The position numbers were made by a program, and so were the translations under genes. Positions 1 to 7,299 of a stretch of DNA of 14,877 bases are shown here, piece by piece (the stretch's first letter is position 1; every line of letters begins with the position of its first letter). Source of the DNA: Spirochaetia bacterium (lineage in GTDB: Bacteria; Spirochaetota; Spirochaetia; PWKH01); assembly GCA_007128345.1 (NCBI GenBank), contig SKXS01000088.1, forward strand, positions 1-14,877, written 5' to 3'. The notes under the pieces are model-generated. The model had not been told where the DNA came from, ran no database searches, and saw nothing but the letters and a program-made list of their open reading frames with translations.

Positions 1-125
1 AGTATATTTGCGTGCCTGACAAATGAATCGTCTATAAGCCGCTTCTGCTTGAACAGGTATCCGGCTCCAACCATGAGGAATATGGGTCCAACAGCATTCA
101 AAGCATAGAGAAAAAGCTCGGCCAC
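1..125 (-). CDS. AEC-family (auxin efflux carrier-like) permease, N-terminal fragment
   Basis: Only the first 41 codons lie in the window; the gene continues to the left. The minus strand from a GTG at 125-123 reads V/M-A-E-L-F-L-Y-A-L-N-A-V-G-P-I-F-L-M-V-G and then a KQKRLIDDSFV segment. A hydrophobic first helix carrying GPIF, then a basic turn and an LIDD..V motif, is the typical N-terminus of AEC-family transporters (PF03547), inner-membrane carriers of organic anions or amino-acid derivatives. The start is chosen because AAGGAG (140-135) sits 9 nt upstream. Substrate cannot be told from this fragment. It is divergent from the phosphoesterase gene at 525, with about 400 nt of shared upstream DNA. 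Confidence in the family is good because the N-terminal signature is distinctive; the fragment is short. Confidence 0.8.
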   Translation of the reverse strand, partial: MAELFLYALNAVGPIFLMVGAGYLFKQKRLIDDSFVRHANI

Positions 126-190
126 AAGTATCTGCTCCTTAAACTTATCGTGCATGCTTTGCAGCGAACAGCGGGAAAAGCACGCGAAAA

Positions 191-228
191 CTTATTCCTT
201 GTGTACCAATAACTTTCAATAATGTCAA
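191..228 (-). promoter_or_regulatory. Candidate sigma-70-type promoter of the AEC permease gene
   Basis: On the minus strand two overlapping hexamer pairs can be seen. TTGACA (228-223) is a perfect -35 but its 17-bp-spaced -10 is poor (TACACA, 205-200). TTGAAA (219-214) is 17 bp from AATAAG (196-191), which matches the -10 consensus at 4 of 6 positions. Either would give a leader of roughly 60-75 nt before the GTG start at 125. Prediction from sequence alone. Confidence 0.4.
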
Positions 229-376
229 GAGTTACTCTGATCAGACTGGGGTGCACCCTTGGAGGTGTGTGGGAAGTAAGAGTGAAGATGGGGTTGCTGC
301 AATTCAATTTAATTGAGTAGTTACCTATGTAGAATATAAAATATATTTTACAAAAAATAATTTTTCATGAAAGAAA

Positions 377-397
377 TTATGAGTGTAATACTCATAA
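377..397. promoter_or_regulatory. Inverted repeat, possible operator (8-bp arms)
   Basis: TTATGAGT (377-384) and ACTCATAA (390-397) form perfect 8-bp arms around a 5-nt spacer, about 60 bp upstream of the -35 box at 459. Low GC and the lack of a following T-run argue against a terminator. A dimeric regulator site is possible; no regulator can be named. Confidence 0.3.
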
Positions 398-458
398 ATA
401 ATTGAGATGTCACCTGAATGTAATAGGAGTTATTGCAAATATTTTTTACAAACATAGG

Positions 459-487
459 TTTACAGATGAAACAAAGGGTTGTACAAT
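459..487 (+). promoter_or_regulatory. Promoter of the metallophosphoesterase gene
   Basis: TTTACA (459-464) and TACAAT (482-487) are each one base from consensus and exactly 17 bp apart. Transcription would start near 494, giving a leader of about 30 nt. This supports the ATG at 525 as the start, because the open frame that extends upstream to 402 would begin before the promoter. Confidence 0.6.
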
Positions 488-524
488 GATTTATAAATGT
501 AAAATAAATTACAGGGAGATACGC

Positions 525-2126
525 ATGAGAAAGAAAAGTTTATCATATGACGACAGGTTCTCCGCACAGCGCTGCATACGGCGAGGCTCAAATGTGCTTG
601 GGAAGCGTGTTCTTATGACTGTTCTTGCGATGCTTCTGCTGACTGCTGCTGTTCAGCTTTCTTCGATAGACCGGAGATATCCAAACCAGATCATCCTAAC
701 CTGGCAGAACGATCCCCAAACCACCATGACCGTAACATGGAGATCAGATCTTGGTGTGGAATACTTGACATATGGTGAGCGGATCGTACAGCTTGCTGCA
801 GCTCAGGCTGAACGGGACAGGGACCCTGATACCCCTTATCAGGCTATGCAGGATCCTGCTTTCCAGCAGCTCTGGCTCACAGGAAACTGGGAGGACCTAG
901 GGTATGCCTCATTGGATGATGCTGTGTTTGATATGTGCTATAAACTTGCGCTTTCAGGACAGAGTGTTGATGAGATTGTGGACAGGTTTCAAAGCTCACG
1001 ACTGGAAGTACCCTACTGGGGGTACTACTCGGATAACCGGTTTTGGAGCAGCTGGCGGGATTCAACTGTCTATTTCACAGACGATTCAGGTTTGCCGGTA
1101 GAGCAGTATGCATCGCAACAGGCAGAAACCTATACATTCAGGGAATTCGGAGGATGGCTGCATACCGCTGAGCTCACCGGGCTGAGTCCGGATACCGAGT
1201 ATGCAGTTGTTGTTGAAACCGGCCGCTACCGAAGTGAACCCTTTACCTTCATCACTGCACCCAGCGAAGAACGCCCCATACGATTTATTACCGGGGGAGA
1301 TTCACGGACATATCGAGATGACAGGCGGAAGGTTAATGTAGTTGCTGCGGCATATGATCCGGAATTTGTGGTCTTCAATGGGGATCTCATCGAAAGAGCA
1401 CTCAATGAACAGCATTGGGATGAGTGGTTTGACGATTGGCATGAGCAGATGATAACCGAATCGGGAAGGAGAATCCCTGTGATTCCAACCGTAGGCAATC
1501 ATGAAATTGAAGGAAGCTACTTCTTGACCAAGGAGGAGGGGCCGTTCTACTTCAACCGGTTTCATCTTCCTGGAAACGAACAGTACTATGTGATTGAATA
1601 CGGACCTAACCTGGCGCTTGTGCAGCTGGATTCGGATCATAGTGCGCTGGTTGACGGAGATCAGAAACAATGGTTGGAACAGACCCTGCAGCACTACTCC
1701 CAGACTGACAGGTTCATCAAGGTCTCCTACCATGTAGCAGCATGGCCGAGCGTAAAGACCATGGAAGGAGATATTCCCACAAGGATTCGTGAGCACTGGG
1801 TGCCCCTTTTCGAGCAGTACGGGGTGGACCTGGTTGCAGAATGCCATGAACATTCCTACAAACGCACTGAAGCCATATTCGACGGAGGAATCGATCCTGT
1901 GCGGGGTGTAGTATACATTGGGGACGGAGGATGGGGGGCTCCGCTGCGAAGGGCAAAGGATCCGGACAGTTACTGGTGGCTCAAGGAATCCCTTACTGCA
2001 CATCACTTTATCGGCCTTGAACTTTCAGCTTGCGGAATGTATATGCAGGTTGAACCGGTTATTGTTGGACACGAAGGAGAAATTGATATCACTCCGATCT
2101 ATACCGTAGAACGAAAAGATCGCTAG
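525..2126 (+). CDS. Purple-acid-phosphatase-like metallophosphoesterase, exported or membrane-anchored
   Basis: A 533-residue protein. Residues 1-25 are basic and 26-47 hydrophobic (VLMTVLAMLLLTAAVQL), so it is exported or held by an N-terminal anchor. Residues 52-73 (YPNQIILTWQNDP..TMTVTW) match the start of the fibronectin-III-like N-domain of purple acid phosphatases, which resumes near 203-246. From 251 the calcineurin-like fold follows, with ligand motifs in order: GGDSR (D259), NGDL (D287), GNHE (N325, H326), SYH (H403) and ECHEHSYKR (H441, H443). The metal ligands of a dinuclear phosphoesterase are therefore kept, but the tyrosine of plant and animal enzymes (GDLxY) is E290 and the usual GHxH glycine is cysteine. 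A segment of about 120 residues inside the N-domain is unusual. The start is set by AGGGAG at 513-518 and the promoter just upstream. The substrate, a phosphomonoester or diester, is not predictable. Confidence 0.85.
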   Translation: MRKKSLSYDDRFSAQRCIRRGSNVLGKRVLMTVLAMLLLTAAVQLSSIDRRYPNQIILTWQNDPQTTMTVTWRSDLGVEYLTYGERIVQLAAAQAERDRDPDTPYQAMQDPAFQQLWLTGNWEDLGYASLDDAVFDMCYKLALSGQSVDEIVDRFQSSRLEVPYWGYYSDNRFWSSWRDSTVYFTDDSGLPVEQYASQQAETYTFREFGGWLHTAELTGLSPDTEYAVVVETGRYRSEPFTFITAPSEERPIRFITGGDSRTYRDDRRKVNVVAAAYDPEFVVFNGDLIERALNEQHWDEWFDDWHEQMITESGRRIPVIPTVGNHEIEGSYFLTKEEGPFYFNRFHLPGNEQYYVIEYGPNLALVQLDSDHSALVDGDQKQWLEQTLQHYSQTDRFIKVSYHVAAWPSVKTMEGDIPTRIREHWVPLFEQYGVDLVAECHEHSYKRTEAIFDGGIDPVRGVVYIGDGGWGAPLRRAKDPDSYWWLKESLTAHHFIGLELSACGMYMQVEPVIVGHEGEIDITPIYTVERKDR

Positions 2127-2197
2127 CACATAGAAAAAAATGGTCAGTTAATAAGGACTGCCCAAAAAGAAATAGAATTATCCTAAAGGAGGAAAGT

Positions 2198-3262
2198 ATG
2201 AAGCGCATGCGAACAATTGGTTTTTTTCTAACGGCAGTAGTCTCTGCCGCTGTCCTGCTTAGCTGTGCCGCTATGCCGGATGTGGATCGTGTTGCTGTAG
2301 CTGAAGTTGAAGAACCGGTGGTAGAAGAAGTACTAGTTGATGTAGTTACGCTCTTCGGTCATACGGAAGAGGGGCGCGGGGTGGATTTCAGTCCCTGCGG
2401 CAGGTACCTGGTGAGTGCCGGACGTGACGGGAAAATTATCAAATGGGATGTAGGAAGTGCATCAATGATCTGGGAGATTGACGATGCTTTAGGCCACCGG
2501 ATCAACCATGTGGGGTTTACTCCTGACGGTACTCGTATCGTTGCAGCGGGAGACGGGTCCATGATCAGGACCTTTGATGCTGAAACCGGAGCAGTACTCA
2601 GTGAACTCGACGGGCAGGAAGGAAATGTCCGGATGATGAAGGTATCTCCCCATGGGAATTACTTTGCCATAGGGAATGATATGGGCTTTGCCCGGGTATA
2701 CGAACTTGATACCTACACCCTGGTGTTTGAAGAAGAATTCGGATATCGGGTCCGCGCACTTGAGTGGCATCCTGTTGATCCTGAAGTGATAGCCTTCGGT
2801 GTGTATGACGGATATGTACGTATATATGATTTTCTGGCAGGTGACATGCTGAAGTTCATCGACTACCAGCTGACTAACCTCGACATGCATGACATAGCCT
2901 GGACTCCCTGCGGTAAGTACCTGGCCTACGGCGGAAAGCGCAGCGAGGGAGAAGTATTCGTCTGGAACGAGAAGTATGATACGGTTGAGGTGATACCTGG
3001 GTACGACGATGAAGACAATCCGGGAAGGATTAGAAGTCTCATGTGGACACCCCTCAATAAGGGTGACTATCTTGTTTCAGCGGTTGATTCCCCCCATGTC
3101 ATCCGCATTTTTGACCGTAAGGACCTGCAGGATGAGGTTGCAGTACTAGAAGGGCATATGGATGAAATCAGAACCGTACGGGTATCACCTGACGGCACCA
3201 AGATTGCAAGTATCGCCGACGACATGACTGTCCGCATTTGGACTGTTAACCTGAAGTACTGA
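2198..3262 (+). CDS. WD40-repeat (seven-blade beta-propeller) lipoprotein
   Basis: A 354-residue protein. Residues 1-22 form a lipoprotein signal with lipobox LLSC and lipidation at C23. An acidic linker follows (about 24-48, rich in V and E). The rest is built of about seven WD40 repeats with typical SPDG/SPCG turns and terminal WD-like dipeptides: near 50-86 (FGHT..IKWDV), 92-128, 134-170, 178-214 (VRIYDF), 222-260 (VFVWNE), 268-310 (IRIFDR) and 314-352 (LEGHMDEIRTVRVSPDGT..VRIWTV). Seven repeats make one closed propeller, usually a protein-interaction platform. It is probably tethered to a membrane facing the periplasm or the outside. A near-perfect ribosome site (AAAGGAGG, 2185-2192) lies 5 nt before the ATG. 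The 71-nt gap after the phosphoesterase holds no clear terminator, so cotranscription is likely, and the two products may act together. A cytoplasmic signalling role is unlikely given the signal peptide. Confidence 0.85.
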   Translation: MKRMRTIGFFLTAVVSAAVLLSCAAMPDVDRVAVAEVEEPVVEEVLVDVVTLFGHTEEGRGVDFSPCGRYLVSAGRDGKIIKWDVGSASMIWEIDDALGHRINHVGFTPDGTRIVAAGDGSMIRTFDAETGAVLSELDGQEGNVRMMKVSPHGNYFAIGNDMGFARVYELDTYTLVFEEEFGYRVRALEWHPVDPEVIAFGVYDGYVRIYDFLAGDMLKFIDYQLTNLDMHDIAWTPCGKYLAYGGKRSEGEVFVWNEKYDTVEVIPGYDDEDNPGRIRSLMWTPLNKGDYLVSAVDSPHVIRIFDRKDLQDEVAVLEGHMDEIRTVRVSPDGTKIASIADDMTVRIWTVNLKY

Positions 3263-3322
3263 TAAGAAGCATATATTTAGAGTATCAGCTGATATAAAAA
3301 CGTATTAGTTGTCTCCTTTGAT

Positions 3323-3361
3323 GCCGCCCGGATATCCCTGGATACCGGGCGGCTTGGTTTT
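3323..3361 (+). terminator. Intrinsic terminator after the WD40 lipoprotein
   Basis: GCCGCCCGG (3323-3331) pairs with CCGGGCGGC (3345-3353). Inside it TATCC pairs with GGATA with a single bulged A, and the run TTGGTTTT follows. The stem is long and GC-rich and lies 60 nt past the stop codon. It ends the 525-3262 transcription unit and separates it from arcA. Confidence 0.85.
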
Positions 3362-3446
3362 CAGCAGTACTATGCATACGGGGACGGAGGAGGATTTACC
3401 GGCTGCTGAAACTTCCGGAATGCTTCTTCCGGACATGCAGGACTAC

Positions 3447-3476
3447 TTGAGGTTATCCCGGCAGTTCAGGTAGTAT
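3447..3476 (+). promoter_or_regulatory. Candidate arcA promoter
   Basis: TTGAGG (3447-3452) and TAGTAT (3471-3476) each match consensus at 4 of 6 positions with an 18-bp spacer. A start near 3483 would give a leader of about 110 nt. A second, weaker pair (TTGGTA at 3496, TATTAT at 3517) is spaced by only 15 bp. Choice between them is uncertain. Confidence 0.3.
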
Positions 3477-3481
3477 GACAG

Positions 3482-3563
3482 AGAGAAGCTTTTTATTGGT
3501 ACGATGTGTGATCAGGTATTATTCCGTATAGACAATTATCCAGTGCAGAGAAAAGCTTGCTCT
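3482..3563 (+). repeat. Inverted repeat in the arcA leader
   Basis: AGAGAAGCTTTT (3482-3493) is complementary to AAAAGCTTGCTCT (3551-3563), giving 12 pairs with one bulged G at 3559 and a loop of 57 nt. The 3' arm ends 19 nt before the ribosome site. If transcribed, it would close a leader domain directly before arcA. It resembles no riboswitch class I know. Confidence 0.35.
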
Positions 3564-3592
3564 GAAGTGCGTACAGTAAAGCAGGAGTCCTC

Positions 3593-4840
3593 ATGAATCA
3601 GCAAAAATTCACCGTACAGGCAGCTTCCGAAGTAGGAGTGCTGAAGTCAGTACTGCTCCATCGTCCGGGTACGGAACTTGAATCCTTGACCCCCCAGTAC
3701 CTCGATTCCATGCTTTTTGAAGATATCCCGTTCCTTGCGAAGATGCAGGAGGAGCATGACCAGTTTGCCGAGACGCTCCGTGATCAGGGATGTGAAATAC
3801 GATATGTTGAGGACCTCCTGAAGGATCTGCTCGAAGATGATGCGGTGAGGGAACAGGTAATTGAAGGTACGATTGCATCATCCGGGGTGAAATATGACTT
3901 CCTCAGGGATGCGGTGAGAGAATTTCTGAACTCAATGGATCTGCACGGCCTGGTGGAGCACCTTATTGGCGGTGTGCTCAAGGATGAGGTGGATGACCGT
4001 AAGGTGAAGCAGACACTTTCATACTACATAAGGGATGCCTACCCGTACTATATTGCACCCCTGCCGAACCTGTACTTCACTCGGGACCCAGGGACAGTGA
4101 TAGGCAGCGGCCTGAGCATAAACGCTATGAAATCGGAAGCTCGAAAACGTGAAACATGGATGCTATCCCTTATCTGCAGCCGCCATCCCCTGTTTGCCGA
4201 CACCCATATTCCCATATACAAAGGGTATGCCCAGGGGGGCAGCATTGAAGGAGGTGATATCCTGGTACTCAGTGACAAAGTACTTGCAGTGGGCTGCAGC
4301 GACCGCACCGAGGTATGGGCTATCGAAGAGCTGGCAGGAAAAGTCATGCTCCCAAGGGAGCAGGGGGGGCAGGATATTCAGGAAATACTGGTTATTCAGC
4401 TCCCGTTTACCCGGGCATATATGCATTTGGATACCGTCTTTACCATGGTTGATATTGACAAATATACGATCTTTCCTGGAGTAGAGCATGCCCTGAAGGT
4501 ATTCCGGATGATCAGGAAGTCCGACAGTACCTGGGACATCTGTGCAGAGAAGGATATTAACACGGCAATGAAAAAAGCACTACGGCTGCCGGCCGTTGAT
4601 GCCATATATACCGGTGGAGGTGATCTGATCACCGCAGCCAGAGAGCAATGGAATGACAGCACCAATACTCTGGCTGTTGCACCGGGAACAGTTGTAACGT
4701 ACCGCCGTAATGTGGTATCTAATGAAACACTGGAGAACCATGGTGTGCGCGTGCTGGCTATTGAAGGGTCAGAACTCGTCAGAGGGCGGGGAGGGCCGCG
4801 CTGCATGAGCATGCCGCTTTTCAGAGAGACGCTTGACTAG
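3593..4840 (+). CDS. arcA: Arginine deiminase
   Basis: A 415-residue protein, full length for the family. It hydrolyses L-arginine to L-citrulline and ammonia in the cytoplasm, the first step of the arginine deiminase route to ATP and ammonia. Landmarks in order: SVLLHRPGTELESLTP at 19-34 (guanidino-modifying fold), PLPNLYFTRDP (156-166, substrate Asp D165), GGSIEGGD (215-222, E219), CSDRTE with R238, HLDT (278-281, catalytic H278 and substrate D280), TGGGD (340-344) and the C-terminal RGGPRCMSMPL with nucleophile C404. All catalytic residues known from characterised deiminases are present. The start is the ATG at 3593, 5 nt after AGGAG. It is followed after 16 nt by arcB, so the two form an operon. 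A 7-G run occurs at 4363-4369 but the frame is intact. Confidence 0.96.
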   Translation: MNQQKFTVQAASEVGVLKSVLLHRPGTELESLTPQYLDSMLFEDIPFLAKMQEEHDQFAETLRDQGCEIRYVEDLLKDLLEDDAVREQVIEGTIASSGVKYDFLRDAVREFLNSMDLHGLVEHLIGGVLKDEVDDRKVKQTLSYYIRDAYPYYIAPLPNLYFTRDPGTVIGSGLSINAMKSEARKRETWMLSLICSRHPLFADTHIPIYKGYAQGGSIEGGDILVLSDKVLAVGCSDRTEVWAIEELAGKVMLPREQGGQDIQEILVIQLPFTRAYMHLDTVFTMVDIDKYTIFPGVEHALKVFRMIRKSDSTWDICAEKDINTAMKKALRLPAVDAIYTGGGDLITAAREQWNDSTNTLAVAPGTVVTYRRNVVSNETLENHGVRVLAIEGSELVRGRGGPRCMSMPLFRETLD

Positions 4841-4856
4841 CGAAGGAGGGAACACT

Positions 4857-5852
4857 ATGCCGGTTAATGTACGCGGAAAAAGCTTACTGACACTTAAGGA
4901 TTTCTCATCTGAAGAGATTCACTACCTCATTGATCTGTCAATTGATCTGAAACGGAAGAAACGTTCCGGAATCAGGGGAAATCTGCTTGAAGGCAAGAAC
5001 ATTGTACTGCTTTTCGATAAGGCCTCGACCAGGACTCGCTGCGCCTTCGAAGTGGCCGCATTTGATGAGGGGGCCAACGTCACCTTCCTGACCAACAGCC
5101 AGATGGGCAAGAAGGAATCCATCGAAGATACTGCACGTGTACTTGGACGGTACTATGACGGTATTGAGTTCCGGGGATTCAAGCAGGAGACCGTCGAGCA
5201 GCTGGCTCAGTGGTCCGGAGTTCCTGTGTGGAACGGCCTCACCGATACCTATCATCCAACGCAAGTGCTCGCTGACCTCATGACAGCAAAGGAGCATGTG
5301 CCGAAACCGCTTAACCACATGAAAATGGTATTTGTCGGTGACGGGAGAAACAATGTGGCCACATCCCTCATGATAGGAGCGGCAAAAGTAGGTATGGATT
5401 TTACTGTGCTTGCTCCCAGCGAACTCTTCCCTGCCAAGGCTCATCTTGAAGCGATGCAGTCCCTGGGCAAAGAGACGGGATCTTCTATCGGGGTGACTGA
5501 TTCAATATCTGACGGGGTCAAGGATGCTGATGTGCTGTACACTGATGTCTGGGTCTCCATGGGAGAGGAGGAGAAGTTTGCTGAACGTATCGCCCTATTG
5601 AAACCCTACCAGGTGAACATGGAGATGATCCGGTTGACCGGTAACCCGCATGTGCGGTTCATGCACTGCCTTCCTGCTTTCCATGACTTGGAAACAGAAG
5701 TAGCACAGGATGTGCATCGAAAGTTTGGCCTTGAGGAGATGGAAGTCACCGATGAAGTATTCCGGAGCCCGTATTCGGTTGTATTTGATGAGGCTGAAAA
5801 CCGGATTCATACCATAAAGGCTGTAATGGTTGCAACCATCGGAAACCTCTAG
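4857..5852 (+). CDS. arcB: Ornithine carbamoyltransferase, catabolic type
   Basis: A 331-residue protein of usual length. In this setting it runs citrulline plus phosphate to ornithine plus carbamoyl phosphate. Motifs: STRTR (57-61, carbamoyl-phosphate binding), HPTQ (133-136), VGDGRNN (160-166), DVWVSMGE (230-237, the SMG ornithine loop), HCLPA (270-274, catalytic Cys) and SPYSVVFDEAENRIHTIKAV at 304-323. The sequence alone does not separate anabolic from catabolic enzymes; adjacency to arcA does. An in-frame TTG at 4833 would overlap arcA and lacks a ribosome site, whereas the ATG at 4857 follows AAGGAGG (4843-4849) by 7 nt. No carbamate kinase gene follows; the next gene converges and shares the stop tetranucleotide CTAG. 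Confidence 0.95.
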   Translation: MPVNVRGKSLLTLKDFSSEEIHYLIDLSIDLKRKKRSGIRGNLLEGKNIVLLFDKASTRTRCAFEVAAFDEGANVTFLTNSQMGKKESIEDTARVLGRYYDGIEFRGFKQETVEQLAQWSGVPVWNGLTDTYHPTQVLADLMTAKEHVPKPLNHMKMVFVGDGRNNVATSLMIGAAKVGMDFTVLAPSELFPAKAHLEAMQSLGKETGSSIGVTDSISDGVKDADVLYTDVWVSMGEEEKFAERIALLKPYQVNMEMIRLTGNPHVRFMHCLPAFHDLETEVAQDVHRKFGLEEMEVTDEVFRSPYSVVFDEAENRIHTIKAVMVATIGNL

Positions 5853-7285
5853 ATATCTACGTTGGCAAACAGCTGCAGGTAGAATCTGACCGCTGAACTT
5901 ATATTCTCAAGAGATATCCGCTCATCGTATCCGTGGAGGCGGTCCAGTTCACTACGGGTAAGGATGTAGGGAGAAAACCGACAGATCCCGTCTGAGAGCC
6001 CTTCATATCTCCGAGCGTCAGTACCGCCTATCATAAGAAATGGAGCCGTAACAGATTCAGGAAATACCTGGAGGATTGTCCTCTCTACCGCTTGATATCC
6101 AGGTGATTTCGTATCTGTAACCGCTGACGGTTCCTCTCTCCTCTTGAGGGTGATGGAAATATTGGTATTTCGTATAGTCTTGCGGATGCGATCCGCCGCG
6201 GTGCGGGAAGTATCGCCATGGAGCAGCCTGAAGTTGACTACCGCCTGTGCCGATGGAGGGAGGACATTTGGAGCATTGCTTGCCTGTGCCATGGTCGGTG
6301 CTGTAGTAGTTCGTACCATTGCATTTCCCGTAGAGGTGCGGGATATGATGCGCAGCAGCAGCGGAGAAAAAATTCGTCGATGTACAATGAGCATTCGCTG
6401 GAGTATGGGCATGTAGGGAGCAAGCGCTTCAAACATCCCGGCTGTTACCCTGGTCATTCTGAGGGGAAATTGGTGCCGTTCAAGATTGACCAGTGCCTGT
6501 GCTAGTTCACCTAAGGAGGTTGTCCTGCCCGGCATGGATGTATGTCCTCCTGCCTGGCGGGCTTCAAGCTCCACATCCATATATCCCTTTTCCGCTATAC
6601 CGATGTTGGCAACGGGCCTGTTCACCCCTGCTATGATCCCGTCTGTCACGCATCCGCCCTCGTCATGTACGAGCAGAAAACGCAAACCCTTGTCCGTGAA
6701 ATACTGAGCTGCTGCTTTTGCGCCGTCTCCCTCTGTCTCCTCGTCGTGGCCAAATACCATATACAAAGACCGCACCGGCTGATGTCCGGATTCAAGGAGA
6801 TGCTCAACGGATTCCATGAGCGCCACAATCTGCACCTTGATATCCATGGATCCTCTTCCCCAGAGGTAACCGTCTTCGACAGCTCCCGAAAAAGGAGGAT
6901 ATAACCAGAGATCTGCATCATCTCCCGGCGGTACCACATCAATATGAGCGGTGCAGAGGACAGGTTCCAGCGATGCATCAGAACCTTCCCAATGGTACAC
7001 CAGTGTATAGTCTGACAGGATAGTGCGTGAGAGGTGCTTATGCACCAACGGATAAGCCTCCTCCAGCCATTGGTGGAAATTCAGGAGCATTGTACCGGCA
7101 TGTTCACCCATAGGTACAGTGGGAATCTGAACCGCTTCACTGAGGTGCCGGATGGTCCGGTCGGCCGGTGGAAATGAAGCAGCGGTAGGTTTAATTTGAT
7201 ATTCCTTCGGCTTGGCCAATGCCGCGCGCATGAAGAGATATCCTGCAGCAGCAGCTGCTGCCGCGATAATTGCTGCAATTTCCAT
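5849..7285 (-). CDS. M20-family metallopeptidase, membrane-anchored (carboxypeptidase S / PM20D1-like)
   Basis: A 478-residue protein. Residues 2-20 are hydrophobic and alanine-rich (IAAII, seven Ala, GYLFM), giving an N-terminal membrane anchor that cytoplasmic M20 enzymes lack. The di-zinc site is complete: TAHIDVVP (about H114), WGRGSMDIK (D148), HDEETEG (E182 catalytic, E183), HDEGG (D208) and the C-terminal LHGYDE (H451). The dimerisation or lid domain lies near 232-345 (AGGHTSMPGR at about 245-254). Length and layout resemble carboxypeptidase S and PM20D1, which cleave peptides or N-acyl amino acids; substrate is not determined here. The start at 7285 follows GGGAGG (7300-7295) by 9 nt. 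An upstream extension to 7420 would overlap the carrier gene and is rejected. Only 14 nt separate it from the YfcC-type carrier, so they form an operon. Confidence 0.88.
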   Translation of the reverse strand: MEIAAIIAAAAAAAGYLFMRAALAKPKEYQIKPTAASFPPADRTIRHLSEAVQIPTVPMGEHAGTMLLNFHQWLEEAYPLVHKHLSRTILSDYTLVYHWEGSDASLEPVLCTAHIDVVPPGDDADLWLYPPFSGAVEDGYLWGRGSMDIKVQIVALMESVEHLLESGHQPVRSLYMVFGHDEETEGDGAKAAAQYFTDKGLRFLLVHDEGGCVTDGIIAGVNRPVANIGIAEKGYMDVELEARQAGGHTSMPGRTTSLGELAQALVNLERHQFPLRMTRVTAGMFEALAPYMPILQRMLIVHRRIFSPLLLRIISRTSTGNAMVRTTTAPTMAQASNAPNVLPPSAQAVVNFRLLHGDTSRTAADRIRKTIRNTNISITLKRREEPSAVTDTKSPGYQAVERTILQVFPESVTAPFLMIGGTDARRYEGLSDGICRFSPYILTRSELDRLHGYDERISLENISSAVRFYLQLFANVDI

Positions 7286-7299
7286 GGAGCAAATCCTCC

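Larger units (their letters stand above)
126..524. other. Divergent intergenic region with small palindromes
   Basis: No convincing gene is present. The left part (126-300) contains the leader and promoter of the minus-strand permease. The right part is very AT-rich and ends in the promoter for the phosphoesterase. Perfect palindromes or inverted repeats lie at 236-245 (TCTGATCAGA), 249-258 (GGGTGCACCC), 304-316 (TCAATT / AATTGA around one T) and 377-397 (TTATGAGT / ACTCATAA around GTAAT). These are sizes typical of dimeric repressor sites, but short palindromes are common in AT-rich DNA, so only position makes them worth noting. Confidence 0.5.
3362..3592. other. Intergenic region and leader of the arc operon
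   Basis: No convincing gene. It holds two TTCCGGA copies 14 bp apart (3413-3419 and 3427-3433), a candidate promoter at 3447-3476, a long-range inverted repeat (3482-3563) and the arcA ribosome site AGGAG at 3583-3587. I looked for ArgR-type TGNATNNNNATNCA boxes and saw no good match. Confidence 0.5.

Noticed and set aside
98..307. Open frame of 69 codons on the minus strand
   Set aside because: It lacks a ribosome site, has an unnatural Ser/Pro/Thr/Arg-rich composition, and overlaps out of frame the AEC permease start, which has a clear family signature.
402..524. Upstream extension of the phosphoesterase frame from a TTG
   Set aside because: The added 41 residues precede the signal-like segment, have no ribosome site, and would start before the promoter at 459-487.
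1302..2006. 234-codon open frame antisense to the phosphoesterase
   Set aside because: No ribosome site or recognisable domain; it mirrors a frame with strong phosphoesterase motifs.
3321..3473. 50-codon open frame after the WD40 gene
   Set aside because: It begins inside the terminator stem, has no ribosome site and encodes no recognisable protein.
3362..3592. ArgR operator upstream of arcA
   Set aside because: No segment fits the TGNATNNNNATNCA pattern well enough to call.
4363..4369. Runs of seven G (4363-4369) and seven C (9537-9543) as phase-variable switches
   Set aside because: Both lie in intact frames of ordinary length, and runs of seven are too short to argue for slippage without population data.
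4396..4812. 138-codon antisense open frame within arcA
   Set aside because: Shadow of a gene with complete catalytic motifs; composition is Ser/Thr-rich with no domain.
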